From Ophiosphaerella korrae (taxonomy: Eukaryota > Ascomycota > Dothideomycetes > Pleosporales > Phaeosphaeriaceae), in the NCBI GenBank assembly GCA_028456385.1, contig JALNQF010000739.1, positions 1 through 15,334 of the forward strand: DNA of 15,334 nt, read 5' to 3'. Below are positions 1-9,440 of this stretch, piece after piece; within the stretch, counting starts at the first letter, position 1, and each line of letters begins with the position of its first letter. A program made the translations under genes and the position numbers. Under the pieces are notes generated by a model. The model saw nothing but the letters and a program-made list of their open reading frames with translations. It was not told the DNA's origin and did not search any database.

Positions 1-420
1 GTCTACAAATTAGTTATCTTTCTCTTTTATATATATTATTTCTATATTAAATATTAATAGAAACTCCTACTATCTTATATAGTATTATAATAGTTCTTTA
101 TTTGTTACAAATCCTATAAGGTTCTTGTAGTCTATATAGACCTTTGTCTAGTATTTTACTCTTTATAAATATACTCTCTATTACTTAAATACTTTATATA
201 TTACTAGTATCTCTTTGTTATAGATTAGATAGTTAAGCTCTACTAGCTTTATTTTCTTAGAAAAGTATTTAACTAAATACTCCTTATTAGTTTTTAGATC
301 TTCTTGTATTAGTGCTATTCTATAGACTAAGTTAGACGCGTCTATCTTTACTACTGCTAGTAGGTCTAGGTTATATATTCTAATAACTAGGTTTTCTATA
401 AACTTTCTTTTAATTTTCTT
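1..420 (-). pseudogene. RNase H domain of copy 1 pol (partial, RIP-inactivated)
   Basis: This is the degraded RNase H of the Ty3/gypsy polyprotein, which in a live element removes the RNA template during reverse transcription. The family's T-D-A-S-D start appears at 331-345 as I-D-A-S-N: the first Asp is kept and the second is Asn, a TpG to TpA change. Further on (minus strand, falling coordinates) the usual K-L-x-x-x-E-L-N-Y segment is readable. The window edge cuts the domain near its C-terminus; base 1 aligns with about 10873 of copy 3. It lies in frame with the upstream RT. Several internal TAA/TAG codons rule out expression. Confidence 0.8.
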
Positions 421-549
421 AAATACTTTATTATATTCTCTTATCTACTTAAATAGCGTATCCTTTTTTATAAGTCTAGTTATTAGTTCTATATCTTCTA
501 ACTATCTTATTATTAACTTTCTATAAAAGTTAGCTAACCTATAAAATTA

Positions 550-1180
550 TTGTACTTCTTTTAGGTTTTTTAGTATTAGCTATTTGTTAATTAATCTAAT
601 CTTCTCTAGGTCGATCTTGATTTTTCCTAGTTTAATAATAAATCTAAGGAAGTCTGTTTCCTTTGTATAAAATTCGCATTTTCTTATTTTTAGGAATAGT
701 TTATTTTCTACTAGTTTCTCTAGTACTTTGTATACGTGTTGTACGTATTCTTCCTCTATTTCTAAAAATATAAGGATATTATCTAGGTATATAAATATAA
801 ATACGTCTAAGTACTCTCTTAGTACTATATTAATCTTTTCTTAGAATACTACTAGTGCGTTTATTAAGCTAAATAGTATAACTAGATATTTATATAGTCT
901 ATACTATATTCTAAATACTATCTTTTATTTATCTCCTTTTTTAATTCTAATCTAGTAGTACGCGTTCTAAATATCTAGTTTTATAAAGATTCTTACTCTT
1001 TGTAATCTATCTTGTATTTTGTCTATTTGTAGTAATAGGTATTAGTTCTTGTTTATAATTGCGTTAGTTTTCCTAAAATCTACGTAGGGTCTCTTATTAC
1101 TTATTCTTTTTTTATCTACAAATATAAGTCTATACGCTACTAAGGATTTAGATTCTTTTATCTATCCCTTTTTTATTACT
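550..1180 (-). pseudogene. Reverse transcriptase domain of copy 1 pol (RIP-inactivated)
   Basis: This is a degraded Ty3/gypsy reverse transcriptase. Reading the minus strand from about 1110, one sees R-P-Y-V-D-F-R-K-T-N, the counterpart of the family's R-x-x-V-D-Y-R-x-L-N. The I-F-I-K-L-D-I segment carrying the first catalytic Asp follows, then R-E-Y-L-D-V-F-I-F-I and Y-L-D-N at 789-778. The canonical active site is Y-L-D-D, so the last Asp has become Asn (GAT to AAT in TpG context). The next residues, I-L-I-F, fit the family. Multiple TAG/TAA codons replace expected Gln and Trp. Base loss is milder than in copy 3: for example Ala is kept in the T-N-A-I-I segment where copy 3 has Ile. The domain is in frame with protease and RNase H. 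Confidence 0.88.
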
Positions 1181-1479
1181 TTCTAGATAAATATTTGTTT
1201 AATTTTTAATTTTTCTTCTATTTTCTAGTAGACTAGGCTCTATTCTACGTCTTTACCTTCTACTAGTTCTATTACTAGGTCCTATAGTTAATATTCTAGA
1301 AGGTAATCTTTAGGTTCTATAAGTTATTTTTCTTATTTCTTATACTCTTTAAGGAATTCTCTTTTACAAGTGTTTATGTTAGCTTTTAACGTGTCTATTT
1401 TATAGTAGTTAATTTTTCCTATTCTCTAATTAATCTATAGGTTAGTTATTTATAACTATAGTATTCCTAGTATTATATC

Positions 1480-1810
1480 TTATTTATTATTAATTGTTGT
1501 TATATCTATAACTATATTCTTAATTGTTATTCCTTTTAGTTTTAATATAGAGGGAACTATTTCGAATCTAATAGGTTCTTAGAATAGTTTTCCTTTAATT
1601 GTACTTAATTGTTAAAGATATTTCTTTATTATATACCTTATTCCTTATATTTCTATAAACTTCTTTAATATAAAGTTTCTTGTAGCTCTACTATTAATTA
1701 TTAATCGTACTTTTCTTTCCTAGTAAGTACCTATTTTTGTAATATATAGGCCTCTTACGCCTTTTAGCTATTTTTACTTAGGCTTCTTTATAAACTATCT
1801 ATCTTTCTTA
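1480..1810 (-). pseudogene. Aspartic protease domain of copy 1 pol (RIP-inactivated)
   Basis: This is a retroviral-type aspartic protease, which in a live element cuts the Gag-Pol polyprotein. The minus strand reads V-R-L-I-I-N-S-R-A-T-R-N-F-I-L-K-K-F, with the active-site triplet at 1698-1684. The family consensus here is L-I-D-S-G-A-T-x-N-F-I. Asp-Ser-Gly has become Asn-Ser-Arg through two G-to-A changes after T, so the catalytic Asp is gone. The motif is preceded by a charged linker of roughly 400 codons after the zinc knuckles and followed by about 300 codons to the RT active site, all in one frame. Confidence 0.85.
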
Positions 1811-2733
1811 GGCTATAGGCTTACTTTAAGCTTGTATTCTTTGTATTTTAGGTATTTATCGTATATATACTTATACTATAGTCTTCCTTAGACGTATTTT
1901 TTAGATAGTTTTAGACTAGGTCTTACTACTACGTATCTATCTTCTAGGATTATTTTTTATCCTTAGATATCTTCTACTAGGATTACTTTTATATAGTTAT
2001 AGCCTCTTCTCTTTATAAGCTATATATTGTTATTTACTTTAGAGTTTCTATATATAATATAATTTCTATCTAAGTATAATATCTATAATACTTTAAAGTG
2101 TACTAGATGTTTTAGATCTATTAGTTTGTTATCTCCTTTTTAGTACTTATCTCTTCTAGGTATATCTATTATTAGGATATAGTATACTACTAGTACTCTT
2201 AGTATATAAGCTTTGTTAATCTATCGTATTTTTCTTATAAGGTACTACTATTCTTTTTATATAAGTATTCTTCCTACTATAACTATATATTACTTTATCT
2301 ATTCTTAAAATAGTATAAACTTTATTTCTTTAGAATTATGTTCTTTCTAGTCTTTATATACTTCTTCTATACTTATAACTATTAAGTATATTTAAATAAA
2401 TCTTTATTCTTTATCTCGTTCTTCTATATCTATTATTATATAGCTATTGTAGCTATATATATCTAGCTAAGTATATTCTATACCTCTTATACTAACTTAT
2501 CTTTTACTTTCTTATAGTTCTTTAGAGGAAGCTATAGTAGTCTCTTTATCTAGTACTTATTCTTTAGCCTAGATTAATAGGGTCTAGGGTTCTTCTCCTT
2601 CTAAATCTTCTATTAGTAGGTCTATTATATAGGCTATCTCTTCTAGCTATACTTTTATTCTACTTTCTTTTATTATAGCTACTCTATATCTCTATTTCTA
2701 TAGGAACTATACTACTCTCTATTTACTAGAAAG
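1811..2733 (-). pseudogene. Gag-protease linker of copy 1 (unassigned polyprotein segment)
   Basis: This stretch continues the same minus-strand frame as the zinc knuckles and the protease, so it belongs to the polyprotein. It reads as acidic and Lys/Glu-rich, with repeated segments such as E-D-L-E-G-E-E-P and many Trp/Gln positions now stops. I recognise no catalytic domain in it. The equivalent parts are about 4977-5899 in copy 2 and about 8177-9100 in copy 3. Its length, around 300 codons, is long for a spacer between nucleocapsid and protease. Function unknown. Confidence 0.6.
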
Positions 2734-4010
2734 ATATATATAGTAGTTGTTGTTATAATAAAAGGTCTAATAGAGTATTGTATATTATACTTCTTTACTC
2801 TCTACTACTTTCTCTTAAGGTTTAGCTTATACTTTTAGTACTTCTTTCTTGTTCTTAGTTATTTTTAATTAAGTTTCCTTATCTTTTCTTAGGTCCTTAC
2901 TTCTATAGTCTTTTACAAAGTATCTTAGTTTCTTGTATTTATAGTATATTATATCTCTTTTCTTTTATAATTAGTAGTCTTTTGCGTAGTAGCCTTTCTT
3001 ACTATAGTTAAAGTACGTAAAGTTTTTATTTTCTTTCCTTTTCTTATCCTTATTAGCGTTAAGGATTATAGGGTCTCTCTTATCCTAATTCTAGGTGTAA
3101 CCTCTATACTTATTCTTCTTCTATTCTTAAAGATTGTTATTAATTTATATTACTTATTATTTTAGAGCTTTTAGTATTTAGGGTTTTTCTATATAAATTA
3201 TTTTATATTAGATTTTTAAGTTTAGTCCTTATTTAAATTATAATATTAAAGCTAACTTATTTTACTCTATATTTTACAATAGTTATTTAAACTATAATAT
3301 ATACTCTAGAATACTCTAGCTTTATATAAGCTTTTCTAGCTATTCTTTAGCTTATTAGGTAATATCTATATCTTTAAATACTACTCTTATTTATTTAGTA
3401 AAGTATTTGTAACTTCTAAAGATAGCTCTTATTTTATCCTTTTAGGTTATTAGAGCGTATATTGTATAGTCTATCTAGTAGGGTTTAAACTATCTTATTG
3501 TATTTTCTTTAAGATATATTCTAATATATATTACTTTCTTTTCTTCTATGTTAAAGTGTAGTACTTATACGTCTATCTAGAGTTATACTAAGGCTATAAA
3601 AGGTCTTAGTTTTTCTCTTATTTTATTAAACTTCTTAAAGATAGGTATCTTAGGTAGTTTTTTTGTTGTACTTATTTCTAGTCGTTAAGTAATTAATTCT
3701 ATCTAGTTCTAGCCTTTAATAATAGCTTTAATTTATACTTTATTCTATTTTAAATAGTCTTGTAGTTCCTTATTCTATATTTCTAGTACTTTAATTACTA
3801 TCTTTATATCTTCTTTATTATTAATTAGTTTATTTATATAATCCTTAATTGTTTCCTATATAGTACTATCTAACTTATAACTACTCTTAGGGGCTTTACT
3901 TATTAAGCTTTCTACTATTATATTAGCTAGACTATACACTACTTACGCTTTACTTCTCGTAATAACTAAATTAGTAAAGTGTAATAGGCCTCTTGTTGTT
4001 AACTATAAGT
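2734..4010 (-). pseudogene. gag: gag region of copy 1: capsid-like core, two zinc knuckles, Trp/Cys/His motif (RIP-inactivated)
   Basis: Reading down the minus strand there is a charged, probably coiled-coil N-terminal part, then from 3660 a capsid-type core: K-L-P-K-I-P-I-F-K-K-F, R-E-K-L-R-P-F and, further on, F-K-P-Y. This is the arrangement of the Retrotrans_gag family, whose consensus has W-F-x-P. Two nucleocapsid zinc knuckles follow at 3015-2974 and 2946-2905. Their C-x2-C-x4-H-x4-C ligands all read Tyr, because TGY and CAY both become TAY under RIP. A further motif at 2769-2734 reads stop-T-F-Y-Y-N-N-N-Y-Y-I-Y, apparently from a W-T-x-C-Y...C-x-x-H type sequence seen in fungal gypsy polyproteins. 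The start codon cannot be fixed because ATG would have become ATA; the open frame reaches back to about 3990-4010. Confidence 0.82.
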
Positions 4011-4024
4011 ACTTATCTTAGAAG

Positions 4025-4440
4025 AGTTAGTAGATTATAAAGTAATAATAAAAGTTTATATAGAGATCTATAATAACTATAAATAATAGAAGATATTTTG
4101 TAACTGTCTTGTATTAGCGTTCTATAGTTAAAGGATTAAATTGCTAATACTATCCTAATAATGCGTATTACTACTAACTATATAGTAATAATATCTTAGC
4201 AGCTTTATTACTTTGTATTTACTAAGATTACAAATTTACAAATTTATTATATAATAGCTTTGTAGCTTCGTGTTTACTAAGATTACAAATTTACAAATCT
4301 ATTACGTATCTATATTGTAGTTAGCTTCCTAATCGAACTTGTTATCTTATAGGTTGTTACTCTACTTATCTTATACTTCGTTAGCAGCTAAGCGTAGACT
4401 AATTAGTTCTATCTTAGTTTCCCTTATTACTACTGTAACA
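4025..4440 (-). repeat. 5' LTR of copy 1
   Basis: On the minus strand the LTR begins TGTTACAGTA at 4440, with the canonical TG end. It ends near 4025, where similarity to the copy 4 LTR stops. The inner part (about 4025-4183) matches copies 2 and 4; the middle (about 4184-4390) matches copy 4 but not copy 2. The first roughly 45 bases from 4440 again match all copies. Bases 4201-4310 are two tandem 55-bp units. I could not assign a primer-binding site after the inner end, and no TATA box can be judged in such TA-rich sequence. The inner boundary is uncertain by several bases, because copies 1 and 2 lack the expected terminal A seen in copy 4. Confidence 0.75.
4201..4310. repeat. Two tandem 55-bp units within copy 1 LTR
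   Basis: Units 4201-4255 and 4256-4310 both start AGCTTT and share TTTACTAAGATTACAAATTT; the second occurrence of that core is exactly 55 bases after the first. Most differences between units are transitions. The copy 4 LTR has only one such unit (near 13860-13900), and copy 2 has unrelated sequence here, so the duplication arose in copy 1's lineage. It lies in the probable U3 promoter/enhancer part of the LTR. Confidence 0.85.
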
Positions 4441-4645
4441 CTAGGTCCTATAGTTAATGTTCTAGAAGGTAATCTTTAGGTTCTATAAGTTATTTTTCTT
4501 ATTTCTTATACTCTTTAAGGAATTCTCCTTTATAAGTACTTATATTAGCTTTTAACGTGTCTATTCTATAGTAGTTAATTTTTCCTATTCTCTAATTAAT
4601 CTATAGGTTAGTTATTTATAACTATAGTATTCTTAGTATTATATC

Positions 4646-4976
4646 TTGTTTGTTATTAATTGTTGTTATATCTATAACTATATTCTTAATTGTTATTCCT
4701 TCTAGTTTTAATATAGAGGGAACTGTTTTAAATCTAATAGGTTCTTAGAATAGTTTTCCTTTAATTATACTTAATTATTAAGGATATTTCTTTGTTATAT
4801 ACCTTATTCTTTATATTTCTATAAACTTCTTTAATATAAAGTTTTTTATAGCTCTACTATTAATTATTAATTATACTTTTCTTTTTTAGTAAGTACTTAT
4901 TTTTATAATATATAGGCCTCTTACGCCTTCTAGCTATTCTTACTTAGGCTTCTTTACAAACTATCTATTTTTCTTA
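4646..4976 (-). pseudogene. Aspartic protease domain of copy 2 pol (RIP-inactivated)
   Basis: This is the same domain as in copy 1, with the active-site triplet at 4864-4850 again reading Asn-Ser-Arg in place of Asp-Ser-Gly, flanked by L-I-I and A-x-x-N-F-I. Because copies 1 and 2 share these exact losses, they may have been inherited together or arisen in parallel at the same hot TpG sites; RIP makes the latter likely. The frame is continuous with the gag upstream. The polyprotein is cut about 400 bases downstream at the copy 1 insertion, so this copy has no RT in the window. Confidence 0.82.
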
Positions 4977-5899
4977 GGCTATAGGCTTACTTTAAGCTTA
5001 TATTCTTCGTGTTTTAAGTATTTATTATATATATACTTGTACTATAGTCTTCCTTAAACGCATTTTTTAGATAGTTTTAGACTAGGTCTTACTACTACGT
5101 ATCTATCTTCTAGGATTATTTCCTATCCTTAGATATCTTCTACTAAGATTACTCTTATATAGTTATAGCCTCTTCTCTATATAAGCTATATATTGTTATT
5201 TACTTTAGAGTTTCTATATATAATATAATTCTTGTCTAAGTATAATATCTATAATACTTTAAAGTATACTAGATGTTTTAGATCTATTAGTTTATTATCC
5301 TCTTCTTAGTACTTATCTTTTCTAGGTGTGTCTATTATTAAGATATAGTACACTACTAGTACTTTTAGTATATAGGCTTTATTAATCTATTATATTTTTT
5401 TTATAAAGTACTACTATTCTTTTTATATAGGTATTCTTCCTACTACAACTATATATTACTTTATCTATTCTTAAAATAGTATAAACTTTATTTCTTTAGG
5501 ATTACGTTCTTTCTAGTCTTTATACGCTTCTTCTATACTTATAACTATTAAGTATATTTAAATAAATCTCTATTCTTTATTTTATTCTTCTATATCTATT
5601 ATTATATAGTTGTTGTAGCTATATATATCTAGCTAGGTATATTCTATACCTTTTATACTAACTTATCTTTTACTTTCTTATAGTTCTTTAGAGGAAGCTG
5701 TAGTAGTCTCTTTATCTAGTGCTTGTTCTTTAGCCTAGATTAATAGGGTCTAGGGTTCTTCCCCTTTTAAATCTTCTATTAGTAGGTCTATTATATAGGC
5801 TATCTCTTCTAGCTATACTTTTATTCTACTTTCTTTTATTATAGCTACTTTATATCTCTATTTCTATAAGAACTATACTACTTCCTATTTACTAGAAAG
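4977..5899 (-). pseudogene. Gag-protease linker of copy 2
   Basis: This is the counterpart of the copy 1 linker, indel-free relative to it, in the same frame as zinc knuckles and protease. It is acidic, Lys/Glu-rich and without a recognised domain. It differs from copy 1 by scattered C/T and G/A changes only, as far as I compared. Confidence 0.6.
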
Positions 5900-7176
5900 A
5901 TATATATAGTAGTTATTATTATAATAAAAGGTCTAATAGAGTATTATATATTATACTTCTTTACTCCTTACTACCTTCTCCTAAGGTTTAGCTTGTACTT
6001 TTAGTGCTTCTTTCTTGTTCTTAGTTGTTTTTAACTAAGTTTCTTTATCTTTTCTTAGGTCCTTACTTCTATAGTCTTTTGCGAAGTATCCTAGTTTTCT
6101 ATATTTATAGTATACTATATCTCTTTTCTTTTATAATTAGTAGTCTTTCGCGTAGTAGCTTTTCTTACTATAGTTAAAGTACGTAAAGTCTTTATTCTTC
6201 TTCCTCTTTTTATCCTTATTAGTGTTAAGGATTATAGGGTCTCCTTTATCCTAATTCTAGGTGTAACCTCTATACTTGTTCTTCTTCTATTCTTAAAGAT
6301 CGTTGTTAATTTATATTACTTATTATTTTAGGGCTTCTAGCGTTTAGGGTTTTTCTATATAAATTATTTTATATTAGATTTTTAAGTTTAGTCTTTGTTT
6401 AAATTATAATATTAAGGCTAACTTATTCTACTCTATATTTTGCGATAGTTATTTAAACTATAATATATACTCTAGAATACTCTAGCTTTGTGTAAGCTTT
6501 TCTAGCTGTTCTTTAGCTTGTTAGGTAACGTCTATATCTCTAAATACTACTCTTATTTGTCTAGTAAAGTATTTATAACTTCTAAAGATAGCTCTTGTTT
6601 TATCCTTTTAGGTTATTAGAGTATATATTATATAATCTATCTAGTAGGGTTTAAACTATCTTATTATATTTTCTTTAAGATATATTCTAATATATATTAC
6701 TTTCTTTTCTTTTATATTAAAGTATAGTACTTATACGTCTATCTAGAGTTATGCTAAAGCTATAAAAGGTCTTAGTTTTTTCCTTATCCTATTAAACTTT
6801 TTAAAGACAAGTATCTTAGGTAGTTTCTTTGTTGCACTTATTTCTAGTCGTTAGGTAATTAATTCAATCTAGTTCTAGCCTTTAATAATAGCTTTAATTT
6901 ATACTTTATTTTATTTTAAATAGTCTTATAGTTTCTTATTCTACGTTTCTAGTACTTTAATTACTATCTTTATATCCTCTTTATTGTTAATTAGTTTATT
7001 TATACAATCTTTAATTGTTTCCTATATAGTACTATCTAACTTATAACTACTCCTAGGGGCTTTACTTGTTAAGCTTTCTACTATTATATTAGCTAGACTA
7101 CGCGCTACTTACGCTTTACTTCTCGTAATAACTAAATTAGTAAGGTGTAATAGGCTTCTTGTTATTAACTATAGGT
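5900..7176 (-). pseudogene. gag: gag region of copy 2 (RIP-inactivated)
   Basis: Organisation is identical to copy 1: coiled-coil-like N-terminus, capsid-type core near 6826-6560, two zinc knuckles at 6181-6140 and 6112-6071, and the Trp/Cys/His motif at 5935-5900. The first knuckle reads Y-F-N-Y-S-K-K-S-Y-Y-A-K-D-Y, so all four metal ligands are Tyr. One Gly (GGC) of copy 1 is Ser (AGC) here. Residual CG pairs, as in TTCGCG near 6148, show that mutation is less complete than in copy 3. No start codon survives, and there are numerous TAA/TAG codons. Confidence 0.82.
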
Positions 7177-7190
7177 ACCTATCTTAGAAA

Positions 7191-7576
7191 AGTTAGTAGA
7201 TTATAAAGTAATAACAAAAGTTCGTGTAAGGATCTATAATAACTATAAATAATAGAAGATATTTTACAACTGTCTTGTATTAGCGTTCTATAGTTAAAGG
7301 ATTAAATTACTAATACTATCTTAATAATACGCGTTGCTACTAACTATATACTTATCCTAATCTATTAATCTATTACTACTAAGAACAATAGATCGTAGAT
7401 TACCTTAATCTATAATCTATTAACGCTAAGAGTCTATAGATTATAGATTACCTTAGGTGTCCTAATTATATATAGTTTCCTAATTAAGTTTATATTCTTC
7501 GTATTTATAAGAGCTCGATCCTTTAGTCGTAGGGCTAATTAGTTCTATCTATATTTCTCTTGTTACTATTGTAATA
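7191..7576 (-). repeat. 5' LTR of copy 2
   Basis: The minus-strand end at 7576 reads TATTACAATAG, the RIP form of TGTTAC seen intact in copy 1. The inner part (7191-7349) is collinear with copy 1 and includes GTATTAGCGTTCTATAG. From 7350 to about 7530 the sequence is unlike copy 1 and copy 4, and similarity resumes for the last roughly 45 bases (CTAATTAGTTCTATCT). The divergent block contains the repeat TAGATTACCTTA at 7396-7407 and 7444-7455. The inner boundary is approximate. Confidence 0.75.
7396..7455. repeat. Direct/inverted short repeats in copy 2 LTR middle
   Basis: TAGATTACCTTA occurs twice, 48 bases apart. GATTA-CCT-TAATC at 7398-7410 is a short perfect inverted repeat, and further TAATCTATAATCTATTA and TATAGATTATAGATTA runs make the block self-complementary. 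It falls in the part of the LTR that other copies lack. No function is inferred; it could be an old regulatory repeat or RIP-simplified sequence. Confidence 0.6.
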
Positions 7577-8176
7577 GATATAGATATTACCTAATAAGAA
7601 AAAAAAAAGCTTAAAAGACTTATATAAAATAAGAGTATTTTTATATATATATTATAATTTAAATAAAAACTAAATAAGAAAATCTAATATAAAATAATTT
7701 ATTTAAAGAAACTTAGAATACTAAAAGCTCTAAAATAATAAGTAATATAAATTAATAGGTAATATAAATTAATAATAATTTTTAAGAATAAAAGAAAAAT
7801 AAATATAAGAGTTAACTTAGAAACTAAGATATTAAAGACTCTATAATCTTTAATACTAATAAAGATAAAAAAAATAAAAAAAATAAAGACTTTATATACT
7901 TTAACTATAGTAAGAAAAGCTACTATATAAAAGATTACTAATTATAAAAAAAAAGATATAGTATACTATAAATATAAAAAACTAGAGTACTTTATAAAAG
8001 ATTATAAAAGTAAAAACTATAAGAAAGATAATAAAGCTTAGTTAAAAATAACTAAAGATAAAAAAAAAGTACTAAAAGTATAAGCTAAACCTTAAGAAAA
8101 AGTAGTTAAAAGTAAAGAAATATAATATATAATACTCTATTAAACCTTTTATTATAAAGATAACTACTATATATAT
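7577..8176 (+). pseudogene. gag: gag C-terminal part of copy 3: two zinc knuckles and Trp/Cys/His motif
   Basis: The zinc knuckles are at 7897-7938 and 7964-8005, every Cys and His ligand again reading Tyr. They are in different frames (7897 and 7964 differ by 67), because the A-run at about 7946-7954 is two bases shorter than in copy 1. The motif at 8141-8176 reads stop-T-F-Y-Y-K-D-N-Y-Y-I-Y. The capsid core is mostly missing because the gene starts at the copy 2 junction. The 17-bp tandem duplication at 7742-7774 adds another frameshift. Confidence 0.8.
7742..7774. repeat. 17-bp tandem duplication in copy 3 gag
   Basis: GTAATATAAATTAATAG (7742-7758) is followed directly by GTAATATAAATTAATA (7759-7774). 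Copies 1 and 2 have the unit once. Seventeen is not a multiple of three, so the duplication breaks the frame. It looks like replication slippage after the element died. Confidence 0.85.
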
Positions 8177-9100
8177 CTTTTTAGTAAGTAAAAAATAAGA
8201 TAGTTTTTATAGAAAAATAAAGTAGTAGTAATAAAAGAAAATAGAATAAAAGTATAGCTAGAAGAAATAGTATATATAATAGACCTACTAATAGAAGATT
8301 TAGAAAAAGAAGAGCCCTAGATTCTATTAATCTAGGCTAAAGGACTAGTACTAAATAAAGAGACTACTATAGCTTTTTCTAAAGGACTAAGAAAAAGTAA
8401 GAAATAAGTTAATATAAAAGATATAAAATACACCTAGTTAATAATATATAGCTATAATAGCTATATAACTATAGATATAAAAGAATAAAATAAAGAATAG
8501 AAGTTTATTTAAAAATACTTACTAGTTATAAGTATAGAAAAAGTATATAAAGACTAGAAAGAGTATAACTTTAAAAAAATAAAGTTTATACTATTTTAAA
8601 AATAGATAAAATAATATATAGTTATAGTAAAAAGAATACTTATATAAAGAGAATAGTAATTCTTTATAAAAAAATATAATAGATTAATAAAGCTTATATA
8701 CTAAGAGTACTAGTAGTATACTATATCTTAATAATAGATATACTTAGAAAAGATAAATACTAGGAAGGGAATAATAAAATAATAGACCTAAAATACCTAG
8801 TATATTTTAAAGTATAATAAATATTATACTTAAATAAAAATTATATTATATATAGAAACTCTAAAGTAAATAATACTATATAGCTTATAAGAAGAAGAGG
8901 CTATAACTATATAAAAGTAATTCTAGTAGAAGATATCTAAAGATAAAAAATAATACTAGAAGAGAGTTATATAGTAGTAAGACCTAAACCTAAACTATCT
9001 AAAAAATATATTTAAAGAAGACTATAGTATAAGTATACGTATAATAAATATCTAAAGTATAAAGAATATAAACTTAAAGTAAGCTTATAGCTTTAAATAA
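8177..9100 (+). pseudogene. Gag-protease linker of copy 3
   Basis: This is the counterpart of the copy 1 linker. It includes an acidic stretch near 8280-8330 (L-I-E-D-L-E-K-E-E-P) and, near 8450-8600, a Lys-, Tyr- and Ile-rich run with many stop codons at presumed Trp and Gln positions. There is no recognised domain. The frame changes at least once between 8141 and the protease at 9205. Confidence 0.55.
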
Positions 9101-9129
9101 ATAGATAATTTATAAAATTACTTAAGTAA

Positions 9130-9440
9130 AAATAGCTAGAAAGTATAAAAATCTTATATATTATAAAAATAGGTATATATTAAAGAAAAAGAGTATAATT
9201 AATAATTAATAGTAGAGCTATAAAAAACTTTATATCTAAAAAGTTTATAGAAATATAAGGAATACGTTATATAATAAAGAAATACCTTTAATAACTAAGT
9301 ATAATTAAAAGAAAACTATTCTAAGAACTTATTAGGTTTAAAATAGTTTCTTCTATACTAGAACTAGAAAAGATAATAATAATTAATAATAAATAAGATA
9401 TAATATTAAGAATACTATAGTTATAAATAACTAACTTATA
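9130..9440 (+). pseudogene. Aspartic protease domain of copy 3 pol (RIP-inactivated)
   Basis: The active-site region at 9205-9219 reads I-N-S-R-A followed by I-K-N-F-I-S-K-K-F, against the family's I-D-S-G-A-T-x-N-F-I. Asp is Asn, Gly is Arg and Thr is Ile. The last is an extra ACA to ATA change not present in copy 1, in keeping with heavier RIP. The domain is in the same frame as the RT downstream (9205, 9901 and 10087 are congruent modulo 3). Confidence 0.84.

Larger units (their letters stand above)
1..4440 (-). mobile_element. Copy 1: RIP-degraded Ty3/gypsy (chromovirus-type) retrotransposon, 3' part outside window
   Basis: On the minus strand the order is 5' LTR (about 4440-4025), gag with two zinc knuckles, a long linker, protease, reverse transcriptase and RNase H. 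Integrase, chromodomain and 3' LTR must lie left of base 1. Landmark motifs (gag core at 3660, zinc knuckles at 3015 and 2946, linker motif at 2769, protease at 1698, RT at 789, RNase H at 345) all begin at coordinates divisible by three. One fused Gag-Pol frame therefore runs through about 1,300 codons without a net frameshift. Every stop in it is TAA or TAG, explicable as mutated CAA, CAG or TGG. Copy 2 matches it from 1275 to about 4183 at a constant offset of 3166, so it is the same subfamily. The right end abuts copy 2's pol, so it probably inserted there. Confidence 0.9.
4441..7576 (-). mobile_element. Copy 2: RIP-degraded gypsy/chromovirus element, 3' part displaced by copy 1
   Basis: This minus-strand element has a 5' LTR (about 7576-7191), gag and protease and stops abruptly at 4441, just before RT. 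It aligns to 1275-4183 of copy 1 at a constant offset of 3166, which I checked at both ends and several internal points, so there is no net indel over 2.9 kb. Nearly all differences are transitions; I noticed one apparent A/T transversion at about 6865. The break at 4441 coincides exactly with the TG end of copy 1's LTR. The missing RT-to-3'-LTR part should therefore lie beyond copy 1's far end, left of the window. Its own LTR end (7576) abuts the gag of copy 3 with no gap. Confidence 0.9.

Noticed and set aside
4201..4310. CRISPR-like array or satellite
   Set aside because: Only two adjacent 55-bp units without spacers, inside an LTR.
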